The position numbers and the translations under genes were made by a program. Source: Termitomyces sp. T153 (taxonomy: Eukaryota; Basidiomycota; Agaricomycetes; Agaricales; Lyophyllaceae). From it: DNA of 64,000 bases. This document shows positions 35,947 through 47,075 of the stretch, piece after piece (position 1 is the stretch's first letter; each line of letters begins with the position of its first letter). The notes under the pieces are model-generated. The model did no database searches. It had not been told where the DNA came from and saw nothing but the letters and a program-made list of their open reading frames with translations. The DNA lies in contig JACKQL020000016.1 in the NCBI GenBank assembly GCA_018296165.2, positions 124,001 through 188,000 of the forward strand, in the 5' to 3' direction.

Positions 35947-36524
35947 TACAAAGACCTAACCAAACATAGTGAGGTTGGGTCTGGGACTAAGCATTGAGTT
36001 CAAAATACAAGGACCTAACCAAATGAAGTGAGGTTGGATCTGGGACTTAGCATTGAGTTTGAAATACAAAGACCTAACCGAACGAAGTGAGGTTGGGTCT
36101 GGAACTTAGCATTGAGTTTGAAATACAAGGACCTAACCGAACGAAGTGAGGTTGGGTCTGGGACTTAGCATTGAGTTTGAAATACAAGGACCTAACCAAA
36201 CGAAGTGAGGTTGGGTCTGGGACTTAGCATTGAGTTTGAAATACAAAGACCTAACCGAACAAAGTGAGGTTGGGTCTGGGATAAAGCATTAAGTTTGAAA
36301 TACAAGGACCTAACCGAACGAAGTGAGGTTGGGTCTGGGATAAAGCATTAAGTTTGAAATACAAGGACCTAACCGAACGAAGTGAGGTTGGGTCTGGGAT
36401 AAAGCATTAAGTTTGAAATACAAGGACCTAACCGAACGAAGTGAGGTTGGGTCTGGGATGAAGCATTGAGTAGAATATTGAGGACCTAACCGAACGAAGT
36501 GAGGTTGGGTCTGGGATGAAGCAA
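35947..36524 (+). repeat. Tandem array of about ten 59-60-bp hairpin repeats, element A 3' end
   Basis: The unit contains gacctaaccgaacgaagtga then ggttgggtctggga and ends with ...gtttgaaatacaag. Ten copies of acctaacc occur at nearly even spacing from about 35,965 to 36,490. Within each unit gacctaacc can pair with ggttgggtc across an 11-nt loop, so the array is a row of potential hairpins. Inner units keep CpG (ccgaacgaag) while outer ones read caaa/atga, a sign of gradual decay. The same unit occurs three times at the end of element B. Confidence 0.9.
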
Positions 36525-36562
36525 GAGCTACAGGCCCGTGCCGAAGGCACGGGGCGTAGCTC
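36525..36562. repeat. 38-nt terminal palindrome, 3' end of element A
   Basis: GAGCTAC and GTAGCTC form the outer arms and CCCGTGCC/GGCACGGG the inner stem with a GAA loop. The same structure, with CpG decay, sits at 43,131-43,168 at the end of element B. A stem-loop just before the 3' terminus is the Helitron termination signal. Confidence 0.88.
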
Positions 36563-37040
36563 ATCTATAATATATGGGACGACTCCTGGGAAAGTGGCTG
36601 TGCACTCAATATATGCGACGACTTTGGATTGTGCTGACTAAAATTTGTCAGCTGCTGACCAAGAACCTTCCTTTTTGGGCAGCTTGGCTATTTTTCGCAC
36701 TTGGAACAGATTTTTTCCAAAAAAAATTATAGTATACAACTTTACTGAATATACACTATCTTTTGACCATGTGTAAAACATGCCAAATAGCCTGCACATG
36801 TGAAACAGGCCAAACGCAATTTAGTGGACACTGTTTTTCATGCCTCGCGCGTTTTTTGACACAACATGACCAAACAATGGGCATTTCCGAAGTTGTGAAA
36901 AGGAGGCCACACGACAAAGTATGTTTCATCACATCTATTGATTGATTGATGTTGACTAACAAGCTTATTAGTAACTCCTTAACCACATTGAGCTATTGAT
37001 ACATCAAATATCTCATCATGCAAGTCAATTTTAATGGTTT

Positions 37041-38577
37041 TTGACTGTTAAATTGCTTAACAATGGATGTTATAGGCAACCACCTACTACTCCTGAAAGC
37101 CAAAGGCAACAAGCTAGGAATCAAAGGAGACTTGAACAGTTACAAATGACAGATCCTAACAATTGTCGAGCAAATAGAAACAATAGATCTTTGGAACAGA
37201 TCAATACTGTGGTTGTTCCACCACTTCAATTTGGGCCTGGGGGTATGGGAACTGGGGGTATTAATCAATCTATGGGATCTGGGGGTATGGGATCTGAGGG
37301 TTTGAGGCTTAATCATCAAGCTATAGCCACCACTTCTAGCTCTTCAGGAAGACCTATTAGGCAGCCAGTTGCTGCTGCTGATCCATTTTCCATAGTGATC
37401 CCTGAAACTGTTTTGCCTGAAGGATGGGATGCTCCTTTGCAGAATCCCATTCCTAGAATGGTGCCTCCTCCACCTGCTCCTCCACTTAGAAGAGTGAGAA
37501 AAGTTCCTATGGAGAATTCTATGCCCATCATGATGCCATCTCTATCTGTTGTATATGGAAGGGACAATAGGCTCAATCAGCCCACTATTGCTCAACCTAC
37601 AGTGATCATTCCTCAAACTATTTTGCCTGAAGGATGGAATGCTCCTTTACAGCATCCTATACCCAGAATGGTGCCTCTTCTACCTGCTCCTGCACTTAGA
37701 AGAATCAGACCTGCTCCACCTCCCCCTGCTCCTAATGTTGCTCAGGAGATGGAAAACTACCAGATCAGACATGAACAAGCATTGGCTGTATTAGAAGAGC
37801 AACAAAGGCTGAGACAAGAGCAGAACAGGAAGCAGGCATTAGCTATTTTGAGTCAGGAAAGACAGGAAAGAGCAAGACAGGAAGAAGAGCTATTCAGAGC
37901 AGAGGTCAGTTCAAGACTATTTCAAGATGCTACTTTAATTAACAAAGTTCAATAGCATATTGATCTGAATCCTGAACATAGGCCTTTGAATGCAGCTATG
38001 GCTCAAAGAATCTTTCAAGGTTGGGAACAGCAACATGAAGCTGATCTGGAAGAGGATTTCAATGATTTGGGTCCTCAGAATGATATACCTTCTGAAGATG
38101 ACTTGGAATATGTTGATCCTGCTCAACATCGACTAGCAGAGCAATTGGATCCTCCCCTTGATGATCCATTGGGTCCTCAGGATGACATGTCTTCTGATGA
38201 TGGCTTGGGATATGTTGATCCTGCTCAACAGAGACCTGCAGAAGACTTGGACCCTGCCCTACCCAATGATCCACCACAACCAGAAAATCCTGCTGAAAAT
38301 ATACCAGCAGAAGAACCAGAGCCTCCCCTTGGACTTCCTATTCCACCACAACTTGGTCCTATTCAGCCTGTTCCAAGAGGAAGGCAACCTTACTTGGTTG
38401 AATACCCTCTACACTATCTTGGTCCTATGACTGTTATATGTCCACACTGCCAAGCTTTACATTTTGATGCTGAAAAGCTCACCAAGTCTACTAGAAACAG
38501 CCCAAAGTTTGGCATGTGCTGCTTACAAGGCTAAGTAAATTTGCCCAGGCTTTGAGATGCTCCAGCAGATTTACTGA
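37041..38577 (+). pseudogene. Helitron B protein, N-terminal Pro/Gln-rich part
   Basis: Two frames, 37,041-37,955 and 37,986-38,534, separated by a TAG (VQ then HIDLNPEHRP, probably a former CAG) read as one protein. It repeats a motif of the form LPEGW(D/N)APLQ(N/H)PIPRMVP twice, then a Gln/Arg-rich coiled coil (EEQQRLRQEQNRKQALAILS) and an acidic Pro-rich part with DPAQ(H/Q)R..E.LDP repeats. It ends in a zinc-like CPHCQALHFDAEKL...FGMCCLQG, which in Helitrons begins the N-terminal helicase-like domain. A related copy is in element C (43,780-44,595). Confidence 0.75.
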
Positions 38578-41177
38578 ACCTGCTCCATGGGCATCATCTT
38601 CTCTCTAACACCTTAAAACATCAATCCGTCAATACAATGCAGCCTTTGCATTCACATCTTTGGGAGTCAAAATTGACTATGCCATTACCAATGCACCTGG
38701 ACCATACAGCTTTAGGATCAATGGAGAACTACATCATTTGACAGGTGCCTTGCTTCCTATTGAAGGCAATCTGCCTGTATATGCACAGCTCTACTTTTAT
38801 GATCACAATCAGCAATTGGCTTTTCGTCAACAGAACAATCCCAGGCTTAATCCTCAGATAATGGCCTCTTTGCAGGATATGCTTGCTAGAGTCAATCCCT
38901 TCATTGGCTTATACAAGCAGGCCAGGCAGATCATGGGAGAAGTTCCAGAAGGCCAACCACAAAGGCTTTCTGTCAAGCTTACAGCTGATTTTGGAGATCC
39001 TCGACGCTATAATGACCCTAATGAACAGGAGGGAGTTGCAGCTGTAATTCCAGGAGATGGCTCAGAAGAGCGATCAAATGATCGTGATATAGTCTTGCAC
39101 TTGCATGGAGGTCAATTGAAGCAGATCAGTCACTTGCACCCATATTACACTCCATTGCATTATACCATCATCTTTCCCACTGGACAGCCTGGATTTCACA
39201 CCAACATTTGCTCTCATTTTGGACCACAGAATCAACAAAGATCAGCAAAGGTCATCCAAACAGCATATTATGCATACAGGCTGCAGCAAAGAACTTTGGA
39301 ATTCAATGCACCATTACTCTGGAGTGGGAGGCTATTTCAACAATATGTTGTAGATGCATGGGCTTCCACTGAACAAAACAAGTTGAATTGGATTCGACAC
39401 AATCAGAAGAAGATCAGAGCTGAAGTTTATCAGGGAGTAGTGGATGCTGCTGCTGGAGATGAACAAGTCACCCCACAAAGCTGACGTGTTATCCTCCCAT
39501 CCTCCTATACTGGAAGTGATCGACAGATGCAGCAATTATTCCAGGACTCTATGGCTATCTGCAGAAATTTTGGAAAACCTGACCTCTTCTTGACTATGAC
39601 TGCCAATCCAAAGTGGTCAGAAATTGAAGAAGCTCTCTTGAAGGAACCTGCAGTCAATGGGAAGAAGCAAACAGCTGCTGATCGACCTGATATTGTTGCC
39701 AGAGTTTTTGAACTCAAGAAAAATGCTGTGGTAAAGGAGATCAAGGAAGGTCTCTTTGGCAGCTGTGTGGCTTATGTTCATACCATTGAATTCCAAAAGA
39801 GAGGACTTCCACATATGCACATCTTGATCTTTTTCCATCGCCATCACAGAATCAAGGATGCACCTGATGTGGATTCCATTGTCTCTGCTCAGATTCCAGA
39901 TCCAGTCACTCAGCCTCAATTGTATCAGGTATTGGCTTTGTTTGAATCCTGAATTCAGTTACTTATCTTTGTGGTCAGGTTGTTACTGCCAACATGGTCC
40001 ATGGTCCATGTGGAGCTGCCAAACCTAATGCTAAGTGCATGGTAGATGGCAAATGTTCCAAGAAATACCCAAAGGAATTCCAAGAGGCTACTCAGTATGG
40101 AGATAATGGCTATCCTCAATATGCCAGGCCTGACAATGGCCGCTTCTTTGAAAAGAATGGTCATCATTATGACAATCGAATGTTGTTCCATACAACCCTT
40201 ATCTCTCAGCCAAGTACAAATGTCACATCAATGTGGAGGTCTGTGCTTCAGTGGAAGCCATCAAGTACATTCACAAGTACATCTATAAAGGCCATGATAG
40301 GACAACTTTGGAGATTTCTGGAGAGCAGATGGACCAGAGGGATGAAATCAAGGAACACTTGGATGCCAGATACATCTCTGCACCTGAGGCTTGCTGGCAC
40401 ATCTTTGAATTCAACATGCATGGAGAACATCCCCCTGTATATTGATTACCTGTGCATTTGGAGGGCCAACATGAAGTCTACTTTCAGGATAATGAACCTT
40501 TGGAGATGGTAGCTGCTAGGCCTAATGCAAACAAGACTGCACTCACTGCTTGGTTTGAAGCCAATGCCAGATTCCCTAATAACAACACCACTTATCAGAG
40601 CTTTCCAACCAAGTTTGTCTATGAAGCTTCCAAAAGGACCTGGAAGGAGAGGCAGAGAGGAACAGCTATTGGGAGGATGTACTTTGCTTCACCCCAACAG
40701 GGAGAAAGGTTCTACCTTAGGATGCTCCTGACAGTTGTGACCAATGCAACATCATGGGCTGATCTCAGGACAGTCAATGGCCACACTTATCCTACTTACA
40801 AGGAGGCATGCAAGGCCCTTGGTCTTCTAGAAGATGATGCAGAATGGAGGCAGTGTCTTGCTGAAGCTGCTCCAATCCAATCAGGATCAGCTCTCAGACA
40901 GCTCTTTTGCACTATCCTATTCCACTGTGCTCCTACCACTCCAGAGGCTCTATGGGATGAATTCAAGCACTCCATTTGTGATGATCTTCAACACAGATTG
41001 GAGAATATCAGGCAGTACAGGGACAGAGTCTTTACTGATGAAGATGTCTATGACTATGGCCTTTATCTAATCAATGCCAATCTGAAGAATTTTGGCAAGA
41101 CTCTTCAAGACTTTCCAAACATGCCAGAACCCCAACAAGTTTGGAATGTGATTCCAGGCAAGTTGGACATTGTATAA
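38578..41177 (+). pseudogene. Helitron B Rep (rolling-circle replication initiator), broken
   Basis: Continuing from FGMCCLQG: LHHLTGALLP, the N-terminal block HPYYTPLHYTIIFPTGQPGF, then MAICRNFGKPDLFLTMTANP. The two Rep motifs are intact: GLPHMHILIF (His-x-His, near 39,808-39,837) and YIHKYIYKGHD (the YxxKY catalytic motif, near 40,265-40,300). Breaks seen: TGA at 39,482 and TGA at 40,443, both where Arg (CGA) is expected; a one-base loss near 40,180; and a possible intron or insertion at about 39,930-39,975 (a gtattggc donor and a caggttgtt acceptor fit). Rep would cut and rejoin the element ends. Confidence 0.85.
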
Positions 41178-41201
41178 AGAGTTGACATTGATACTGATTA
41201 A

Positions 41202-42672
41202 ATGATTTCAGGAAATAGGCTTTTGCAAGAAGAAACAGATTATAATGTTGAAGAGTTGAAGAGAAGGGTGGACGAAAACAAGGCCAGGTTTAATGGTGAA
41301 CAACTGGGGGCCTTCAATGAAGTTATGGACTCTGTGGACAACAACTTGGGCAAGATGATATTCATTCACAGTGCAGGTGGATGTGGCAAAACATTTGTCT
41401 GCAACACTTTGGCTTCTGCTGTTCGGTCCAATGGAGATAGCATCATCTGGGATTGCTGCTTTATTGCGGGAGGGTGGTAGAACTGCACATTCAAGGTTTA
41501 AAATCCCCATTCCTGCTCTGGATACATCCATTGCCAATATCACAAGAGGAACTCAGTTGTCTCAACTCTTACTCCAGACCAAAGTTGTCATCTGGGATGA
41601 AGTTCCAATGCAACACAAAAATGCCATTGACTCTGTGGATTGAGGGTTCAGAGACATTCTGGAGAAGGATGTTCCTTTTGGTGGAGTGACTGTGGTGTTT
41701 GGAGGAGATTTTAGGCAAACTCTCCCAGTTATCCAACAAGGACTCAGGCAGCAGATGATTGCTGCTTCACTCAAAAGGGGAAGACTTTGGGATCAGATTC
41801 AAGTCCACTACTTGGTTCAAAACATGAGATTGGATCAGACTCCTGATAACATTGCTCATGCAGCTTGGTTATTGGATGTTGGTGCTGGAAAAAACCTTGG
41901 GCCTGGAGAAACAGTACAACTTCCAGAAACCATGATCTGTGATGACAATTCTGTCACTGGATTGATCTCTTCCACTTATCCTCATATTGATCACCATCAA
42001 GATGATCAGTATTACCTGGACCGTTCCATCCTTTCTGGCAAGAACTCTGATGTAGAGGATATCAACTCTGAAGTTCTGCAGAGATGTCCAGGAGAAGAGA
42101 AAATCTTGCAGAGTGCAGACTCTGTCATATCTGATGATAGGAATCCTAATGGCCTTGGATTGTATCCAATGGAATACCTCAACTCTCTCAGAGCCAGCAA
42201 TTTGCCTTTGGCTAAATTGGCTCTGAAGATTGGTGTTCATGTCATGCTGCTCAGGAATCTGGATACAACCAAAGGACTTTGCAATGGGACAAGAATGATT
42301 GTCACTCACATCAGCACCAGAGTTCTCAGATGTAGAATCATCAGTGGAGATGCCAAGTTTGCAGGATCAATTGTTTTGATTCCAAGAATCCACATAGATG
42401 TGTCTGAAGAAGATTTGCCAATTCCATTGCGCAGAAGACAATTCCTAGTTCGATTGGCCTTTGCCATGACTATCAACAAGTCTCAGGGTCAATCAGTCAA
42501 GCATGTTGGATTGGACCTTCGATCAGGAGTTTTTTCGCATGGCCAACTTTATGTTGCACTCTCACAGTGCACATCAGGAGATCGTATCAAAGTCATCTTG
42601 GACCCAGAAAACACATCAAGAAAGACTGCAAATATTGTCTATCAGGAAATCTTGAGTGGTTTACAAATGTAA
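41202..42672 (+). pseudogene. Helitron B PIF1-type DNA helicase, nearly complete
   Basis: Helicase motifs in order: Walker A IHSAGGCGKTFVCNTLA (about 41,362-41,410); VASSGIAALL in another frame after a short loss near 41,435; Walker B VVIWDEVPMQHK (41,584-41,620); GGDFRQTLPV (41,702-41,730); LRNLDTTKGLCNGTRM (42,250-42,298); and AFAMTINKSQGQSVKHVGLD with YVALSQC near the end. A TGA at 41,641 lies where VDRGFRDIL-type sequence needs Arg. From 41,686 to 42,672 the frame is open for 328 residues. The enzyme would unwind DNA during rolling-circle transposition. Confidence 0.9.
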
Positions 42673-42968
42673 GTGTGAGTTTTGTTAGATTCAAGCAAAA
42701 AATTGCTAACTTCTATGAACTTCAGCACCTAATGTCTATAGCTGGACCATGTAGTATAGATATTCTTAATGGTTTACAAATGTAAGTGTGACAGTTTAAA
42801 TAATTGGTTGGTTAGTACTAACTTTTATAATTTTCAGCATCTCTAATATATACCAGTGGACATTGTAGTATTTTATTAATAATGTAATATAGATACATGA
42901 TTGGTTTATAGATGAAATCTCAGTGTATTGAATTGTAAGAGAAAAGCAACACTTGGTCAACAAAATAC

Positions 42969-43130
42969 AAAGACCTAACCGAATGAAGTGAGGTTGGGTC
43001 TGGGATGAAGTATTAAGTTTGAAATACAAGGACCTAACCGAATGAAGTGAGGTTGGATCTGGGATGAAGCATTGAGTAGAATATCAAGGACCTAACTGAA
43101 CAAAGTGAGGTTGGGTCTGGGATGAAGCAA
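42969..43130 (+). repeat. Three hairpin repeats, element B 3' end
   Basis: Three units of gacctaac(c/t)gaa...gtgaggttg(g)gtctgggatgaag precede the terminal palindrome. They match the ten-unit array of element A, showing that copy number varies between family members. Confidence 0.85.
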
Positions 43131-43168
43131 GAGCTACAGGCCCGTGCCAAAGGCATGGGGCATAGCTC
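43131..43168. repeat. 38-nt terminal palindrome, 3' end of element B
   Basis: It reads gagctac...cccgtgcc aaa ggcatggg...atagctc. The same structure as at 36,525-36,562, with the CpG positions changed to CA in the right arm, so the stem is slightly weakened. Confidence 0.85.
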
Positions 43169-43171
43169 GTC

Positions 43172-44660
43172 TCTATATATTATGTGACAACAGACATGGG
43201 AAAGTGGCTGTGCCTATATATGTGACAACTTTTTCGTATTCTGCTGAAGTAAGCCTGACTAATGCTGACCAATTATTACATAAGAATTGCCCTTTAAGGG
43301 TGAACACAATACAAGTTGGCTGTTTTTAGCCATTTGAACACATTTTCTTGAAAAAAAAAATACAGTAGTCAAGTTGAATAAATATATAACATCATTTGAC
43401 CATGTGTAAAAGGTGCTAGTTAGTCTGCAGGGATGAAAAAGGCCAAACACAATTGAGTGGACCACTGTTTTTCATGCCTTGCATGTTTTTTGATACAACA
43501 TGACCAAACAATGGGCATTTCCAAAGTTGTGGAAAGGAGGCCACATGACGAAGTATGTTTGGTCACATCTATTGATTGATTGATGTTGATTAACAAGCTT
43601 ATTAGTAACTCCTTAACCACATTGAGCTATTGATACATCAAATATCTCATTATGCAAGTTGATCTTAATGGTTTTTGACTGTTAAATTGCTTAACAATTG
43701 ATGTTTCAAGCAACTGCCTACTACTCCTGAAAGCCAAAGGCAACAAGCTAGGATTCAAAGGAGACTTGAACAGTTACAAATGACAGATCCTGATGACCAT
43801 TGTGCAAATAGAAATAATAGATCTTTGGAACAGATCAATACTGTGGTTGTTCCACCACTTCAATTAGGGCCTGGGGGTATGAAAACTGGGGGTAACAATC
43901 AATCTATGGGATCTAGGGGTATGGGAACTGGGGGTAACAATCAATATATGGGATCTGGGGATATAGGATCTAGGGGATTGAGGCTTGAGAATAACCACCA
44001 ATCTATAGCCACCACTTCTGGTTCTGCAGGAAGACATATTATGCAGCTAGCACCTGCTAATGATCCATTTTCTATGGTCATTCCTGAAACTGCTTTACCT
44101 GAAGGATGGAATGCCCCTTTACAAAATCCCTTACCTAGATTGGTGCCATCTCTGCCTGCTCCTATACATAAAAGAGTCAATAGACTCAATCAGCCTATTG
44201 TTGCTCAAGCAACTATGGGTATTTCTGAAACTTATCTGCTTGAAGGATGGAATGCCCCTTCACAGAATGCCTTGCCTAGAATGGTGACACCTCTGCCTGT
44301 ATATGAAAGAGTCAATAGGCTGGGACCAGTCAATCAGCCTACAGTTGCTCAAGCTACTATGGATATTCCTGAAACCCATTTGCCTGAAGGATGGGATGCC
44401 CTTTTACAGAATCCCTTACTTAGATTGGTGCCCCCTCTGCCTGCTCCTATACATGGAAGAGTTATAAAAGCTCCTGTACCAGAACCTATGCCCATGATGA
44501 TACCACCTCCCCCTCACACACTAGCTCTATTTCAAGAGCAACAAAGGCAGAAACAGAGGCAACAGGAGCAAGCACTAGCAGCCTTGCACGAGTGACAAAG
44601 GCTGAGACATATTGCTCTTGCTGAAGAGTAGAAGAGGCAGCAAGAGGACACTTCAGGAAA
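43172..44660 (+). mobile_element. Helitron/Helentron-like element C, 5' part only
   Basis: It starts TCTATATATTATGTGACAAC and then GGGAAAGTGGCTGTG, matching A and B with CpG decayed to TG/CA. The 5' non-coding region (43,400-43,720) is almost identical to that of element B (36,760-37,080). The match continues through the N-terminal coding part to about 44,600 and is then lost. No Rep, helicase, hairpin array or terminal palindrome follows, so it is truncated or interrupted. Confidence 0.78.
43780..44595 (+). pseudogene. Helitron C N-terminal Pro/Gln-rich protein fragment
   Basis: Homologous to 37,041-37,955: NRNNRSLEQINTVVVPPLQL, ADPFS-like NDPFSMVIPETALPEGWNAP, and a C-terminal Gln-rich QEQQRQKQRQQEQALAALHE. 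It has three LPEGW(N/D)A-type repeats against two in B, and an extra Gly/Met-rich repeat near 43,880-43,960. It ends at a TGA and the similarity to B stops soon after. Confidence 0.75.
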
Positions 44661-44662
44661 TG

Positions 44663-44738
44663 TAGCATGTTTCCTGAGAAAAAGGTGTCAGAAATATATT
44701 TTTCAATTTCTGACACCTTTTTCAGAAGAAACATGCTA
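44663..44738. repeat. Long hairpin (about 33-bp stem) in repeat-rich DNA
   Basis: The left arm tagcatgtttcctgagaaaa...gtgtcagaaat (44,663-44,695) pairs with ttctgacacctttttcagaa...catgcta (to 44,738) with one unpaired base. Related words (cttgagaaacatg, gtttctcaa) recur in both orientations at about 44,868-45,000. It may be a small MITE or the end of an unrecognised element. Confidence 0.75.
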
Positions 44739-45059
44739 AATTTTGTGTCAGAAAATTTCAGTAAATATGTCAAATATTCTCTTAATGTTTCTTTCATAGA
44801 ATGATAAATTTTTCCATGTTTTATCTGAAGAATAAATAACCAAAATATTTAAAATGTTCTTGATGATTTTCTTGAGAAACATGTGATATGTTTCAGCACA
44901 TGTTTCTCAAAAAGCCTTTGTCCTGTTCTTAGTGTTGTGTCTTGAGAAACACTCTGTATTCTTCTTGAGAAACATGACTTACAATACTTCTTGAGAAACA
45001 TGTAATAAAAAATTTTTATAATATTCTACAGAAACAATCTATAGAAACACATATCATGT

Positions 45060-46440
45060 TGCTCAGTGCATGACTGTCAATTCGCTCATCAAGATGCTTA
45101 ATACATAGTACTGATCAGTAACATAGTGTATAAAATTATACACTTCCAAAAAACTCCAAGAAACAGATGAACAACAGCTGAAGTCAAGAAAAATGAGGGC
45201 TAAATCAGCAGGACAGACAGGGCATTGACTTACAAGAAAAATCACCAAAATCAATCTGATCTACAAGCCTCTTGAATTTGAATTCACAGGCTGTGGACAG
45301 CATGCAGAATGCTATATGGTTGGTAATGAGCAGATTGAGATTTTGTGTGGCCAAAGTGCTGTGCAACTACCTGGGACAGTGTCATTGTGCATGTCTGGTA
45401 GACACTTGATTGGTTGGACAGCATCATTAAGGGGGGTTTGTCAACAACAATGAGTTCCTGTGTCTGGTTGAGGATTGGTTGGTCATTGTTGTGCTCCAGT
45501 TTGGCAACACAAGACAGAGACCTGCAAGCCTGAAGCTTGTAAATACTGTGTAGTCATAGAAAAATCTCAACACTGACTGGTGACAAATGGATGGAAATGG
45601 TGGGCCCTAAGCAGATGTTATCATACAGGATCTCCAAGTTTGGCATTGTGGTCTGCTCTGTGCTGGTATATTTGAGCTGAAATGTTGGCATTGTGATGGG
45701 GTTATGAGAAAGAATGTGCATTTGTGATTGTTTGGACACCCTAACTTTGGATACTGATGAGCAGTAAGACGTCCTCCTCAGAATCAACAATGACACTAAC
45801 ACTAGCCTGAACCTCTTTGTTCCCTTTCCCTTGCCCCAAGCCCACCACTGTCTCCTCTGCAGAAATACTCTTGAAGCAGTATCTATTTGGAGTTGATCTG
45901 TGCCATATTAGCTTGTTTGATGACAAGCTTGCCCATGCTATCCAGGATAAACCTGCAAAGATCCTACCACTAGTGCATTACCCAAAATCCTTAGCTTTTC
46001 AAACTGAGGGAAAAAATTTATAATTTAACTCATGAAGCTCACTGCCCACTTTGCCATGATACAAGGTATGATTACCTGTAGACTTGCACAGCTTTCCATT
46101 GATATGGGATGATGTAGAAGAAGCCTGCAACCTTCTTCTCCATCTCCTGCAATACATGCCAGAGCACCACAAGGAAGGCATGATAATGCAGAAACACTTA
46201 GCTAACTTCAAAGATGAGTTACAATTCAGCCTTGAAGAAATCTGGGTGAACCCATTAGAAGAAACACCCATTGATAGCTGGGCAATGCATATAGAACAAG
46301 TGGAAAAGGAAAGACAGACAAATTCTGTGGACAAGGTGCCAAAACTGGAATTGTCAAGTAAAAAAGGGTGGCAGATAAACTTGTTTGACTTTGAATCATG
46401 AGGTCTACATGTGTTTTAGCATTTCTATTGAAACTTGATT
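45060..46440. other. CpG-poor stretch with an unknown reading frame
   Basis: An open plus-strand frame at 46,084-46,401 (105 residues: WDDVEEACNLLLHLLQYMPE...KHLANFKDELQFSLEEIWVN) is helical and acidic and matches nothing I know. Upstream pieces (45,817-46,023) read PFPCPKPTTVSSAEILLKQY. This may be a broken host-gene fragment. No transposon domain is seen. Confidence 0.3.
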
Positions 46441-46470
46441 AGATTAAAGATAGTCTCACTGTCCATTTTG

Positions 46471-46600
46471 TAATATATATCTGCCGGACAATGGTCCAAT
46501 CTGTTATTCTGGTTGATTGACAAAAACAATAACATTTCATAATATATATCTGCTGGACAATGGTCCTGATCTGTTATTCTGGTTGATCAATAAAAACAAT
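46471..46600. repeat. Imperfect tandem duplication of a 60-bp unit
   Basis: Units 46,471-46,530 and 46,540-46,600 share taatatatatctgc(c/t)gg, acaatggtcc, atctgttattctggttgat and aaaaacaat. One CpG in unit 1 (ccgg) is TpG in unit 2. Confidence 0.85.
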
Positions 46601-47075
46601 GATGCTGATATTCTTTGGTGTATTTATAGCACTATCATCTCTGCAATTTTTGTGTACTGGTTTTGAAAGTCTTTGTAGTCATAGAACTGTCTTCTTGTAG
46701 CAGCTTTCTGGGGCCTCTGTCTTTGATCCATCATTACCTGAGTGTGATATGTTCTTCAACCTTCTTGCTTATCTAGTTGAGTTCTCACTACATAGTAACT
46801 GTCAAGTGGCCCTGCCAGCCCACTCTCTGACACCCCCCCTCCTGTTTCACACAAAGCGCCATGAGACACTTCAGAAATACTGTTTCTTGTGTTGTTTTGG
46901 GGTACTTTTTTTGGAAGGATTGTTGTATTCAGTCTCTTCATTTCTGTGAATCAGAAAAGATGATCATGGGACACCTCCAACCCATGAAGAGTCCCAAATA
47001 TCCAGAACTTTGTCTGCTGGTCAACTGAGAGCTCACATGCTGCAAGTGCAATGATCAACCACCTTGCTTGGTCAA

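Larger units (their letters stand above)
34326..36563 (+). mobile_element. Helitron/Helentron-like element A (non-autonomous)
   Basis: It starts TCTATATATTATGCGACGAC and then ...GGGAAAGTGGCTGTG, as elements B and C do. It ends with an array of about 60-bp repeats and the terminal palindrome at 36,525-36,562, followed directly by the start of element B. The 1.4-kb interior (34,450-35,880) has no Rep or helicase and no frame I recognise, so it would need enzymes from an autonomous copy such as B. Shared 5' and 3' ends with B define it as the same family. Confidence 0.72.
36564..43171 (+). mobile_element. Helitron/Helentron-like element B with Rep and helicase (autonomous type, decayed)
   Basis: A 6.6-kb element starting TCTATAATATATGGGACGAC and ending with three hairpin repeats (about 42,969-43,125) and the terminal palindrome (43,131-43,168). 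It codes, all on plus, a Pro/Gln-rich N-terminal region, the Helitron N-terminal block, Rep with both core motifs, and a complete PIF1-type helicase. A few stops and at least two frameshifts inactivate it. It lies head-to-tail between A and C with no spacer. Confidence 0.88.

Noticed and set aside
35947..36524. Evenly spaced hairpin repeats could suggest a CRISPR array
   Set aside because: Units are contiguous with no unique spacers, the context is eukaryotic, and the array is shared by two Helitron 3' ends.
36310..36564. Open minus-strand frame of repeated PHFVRLGP-like peptide
   Set aside because: It is a by-product of translating the tandem DNA repeat of element A and has no start context or relatives.
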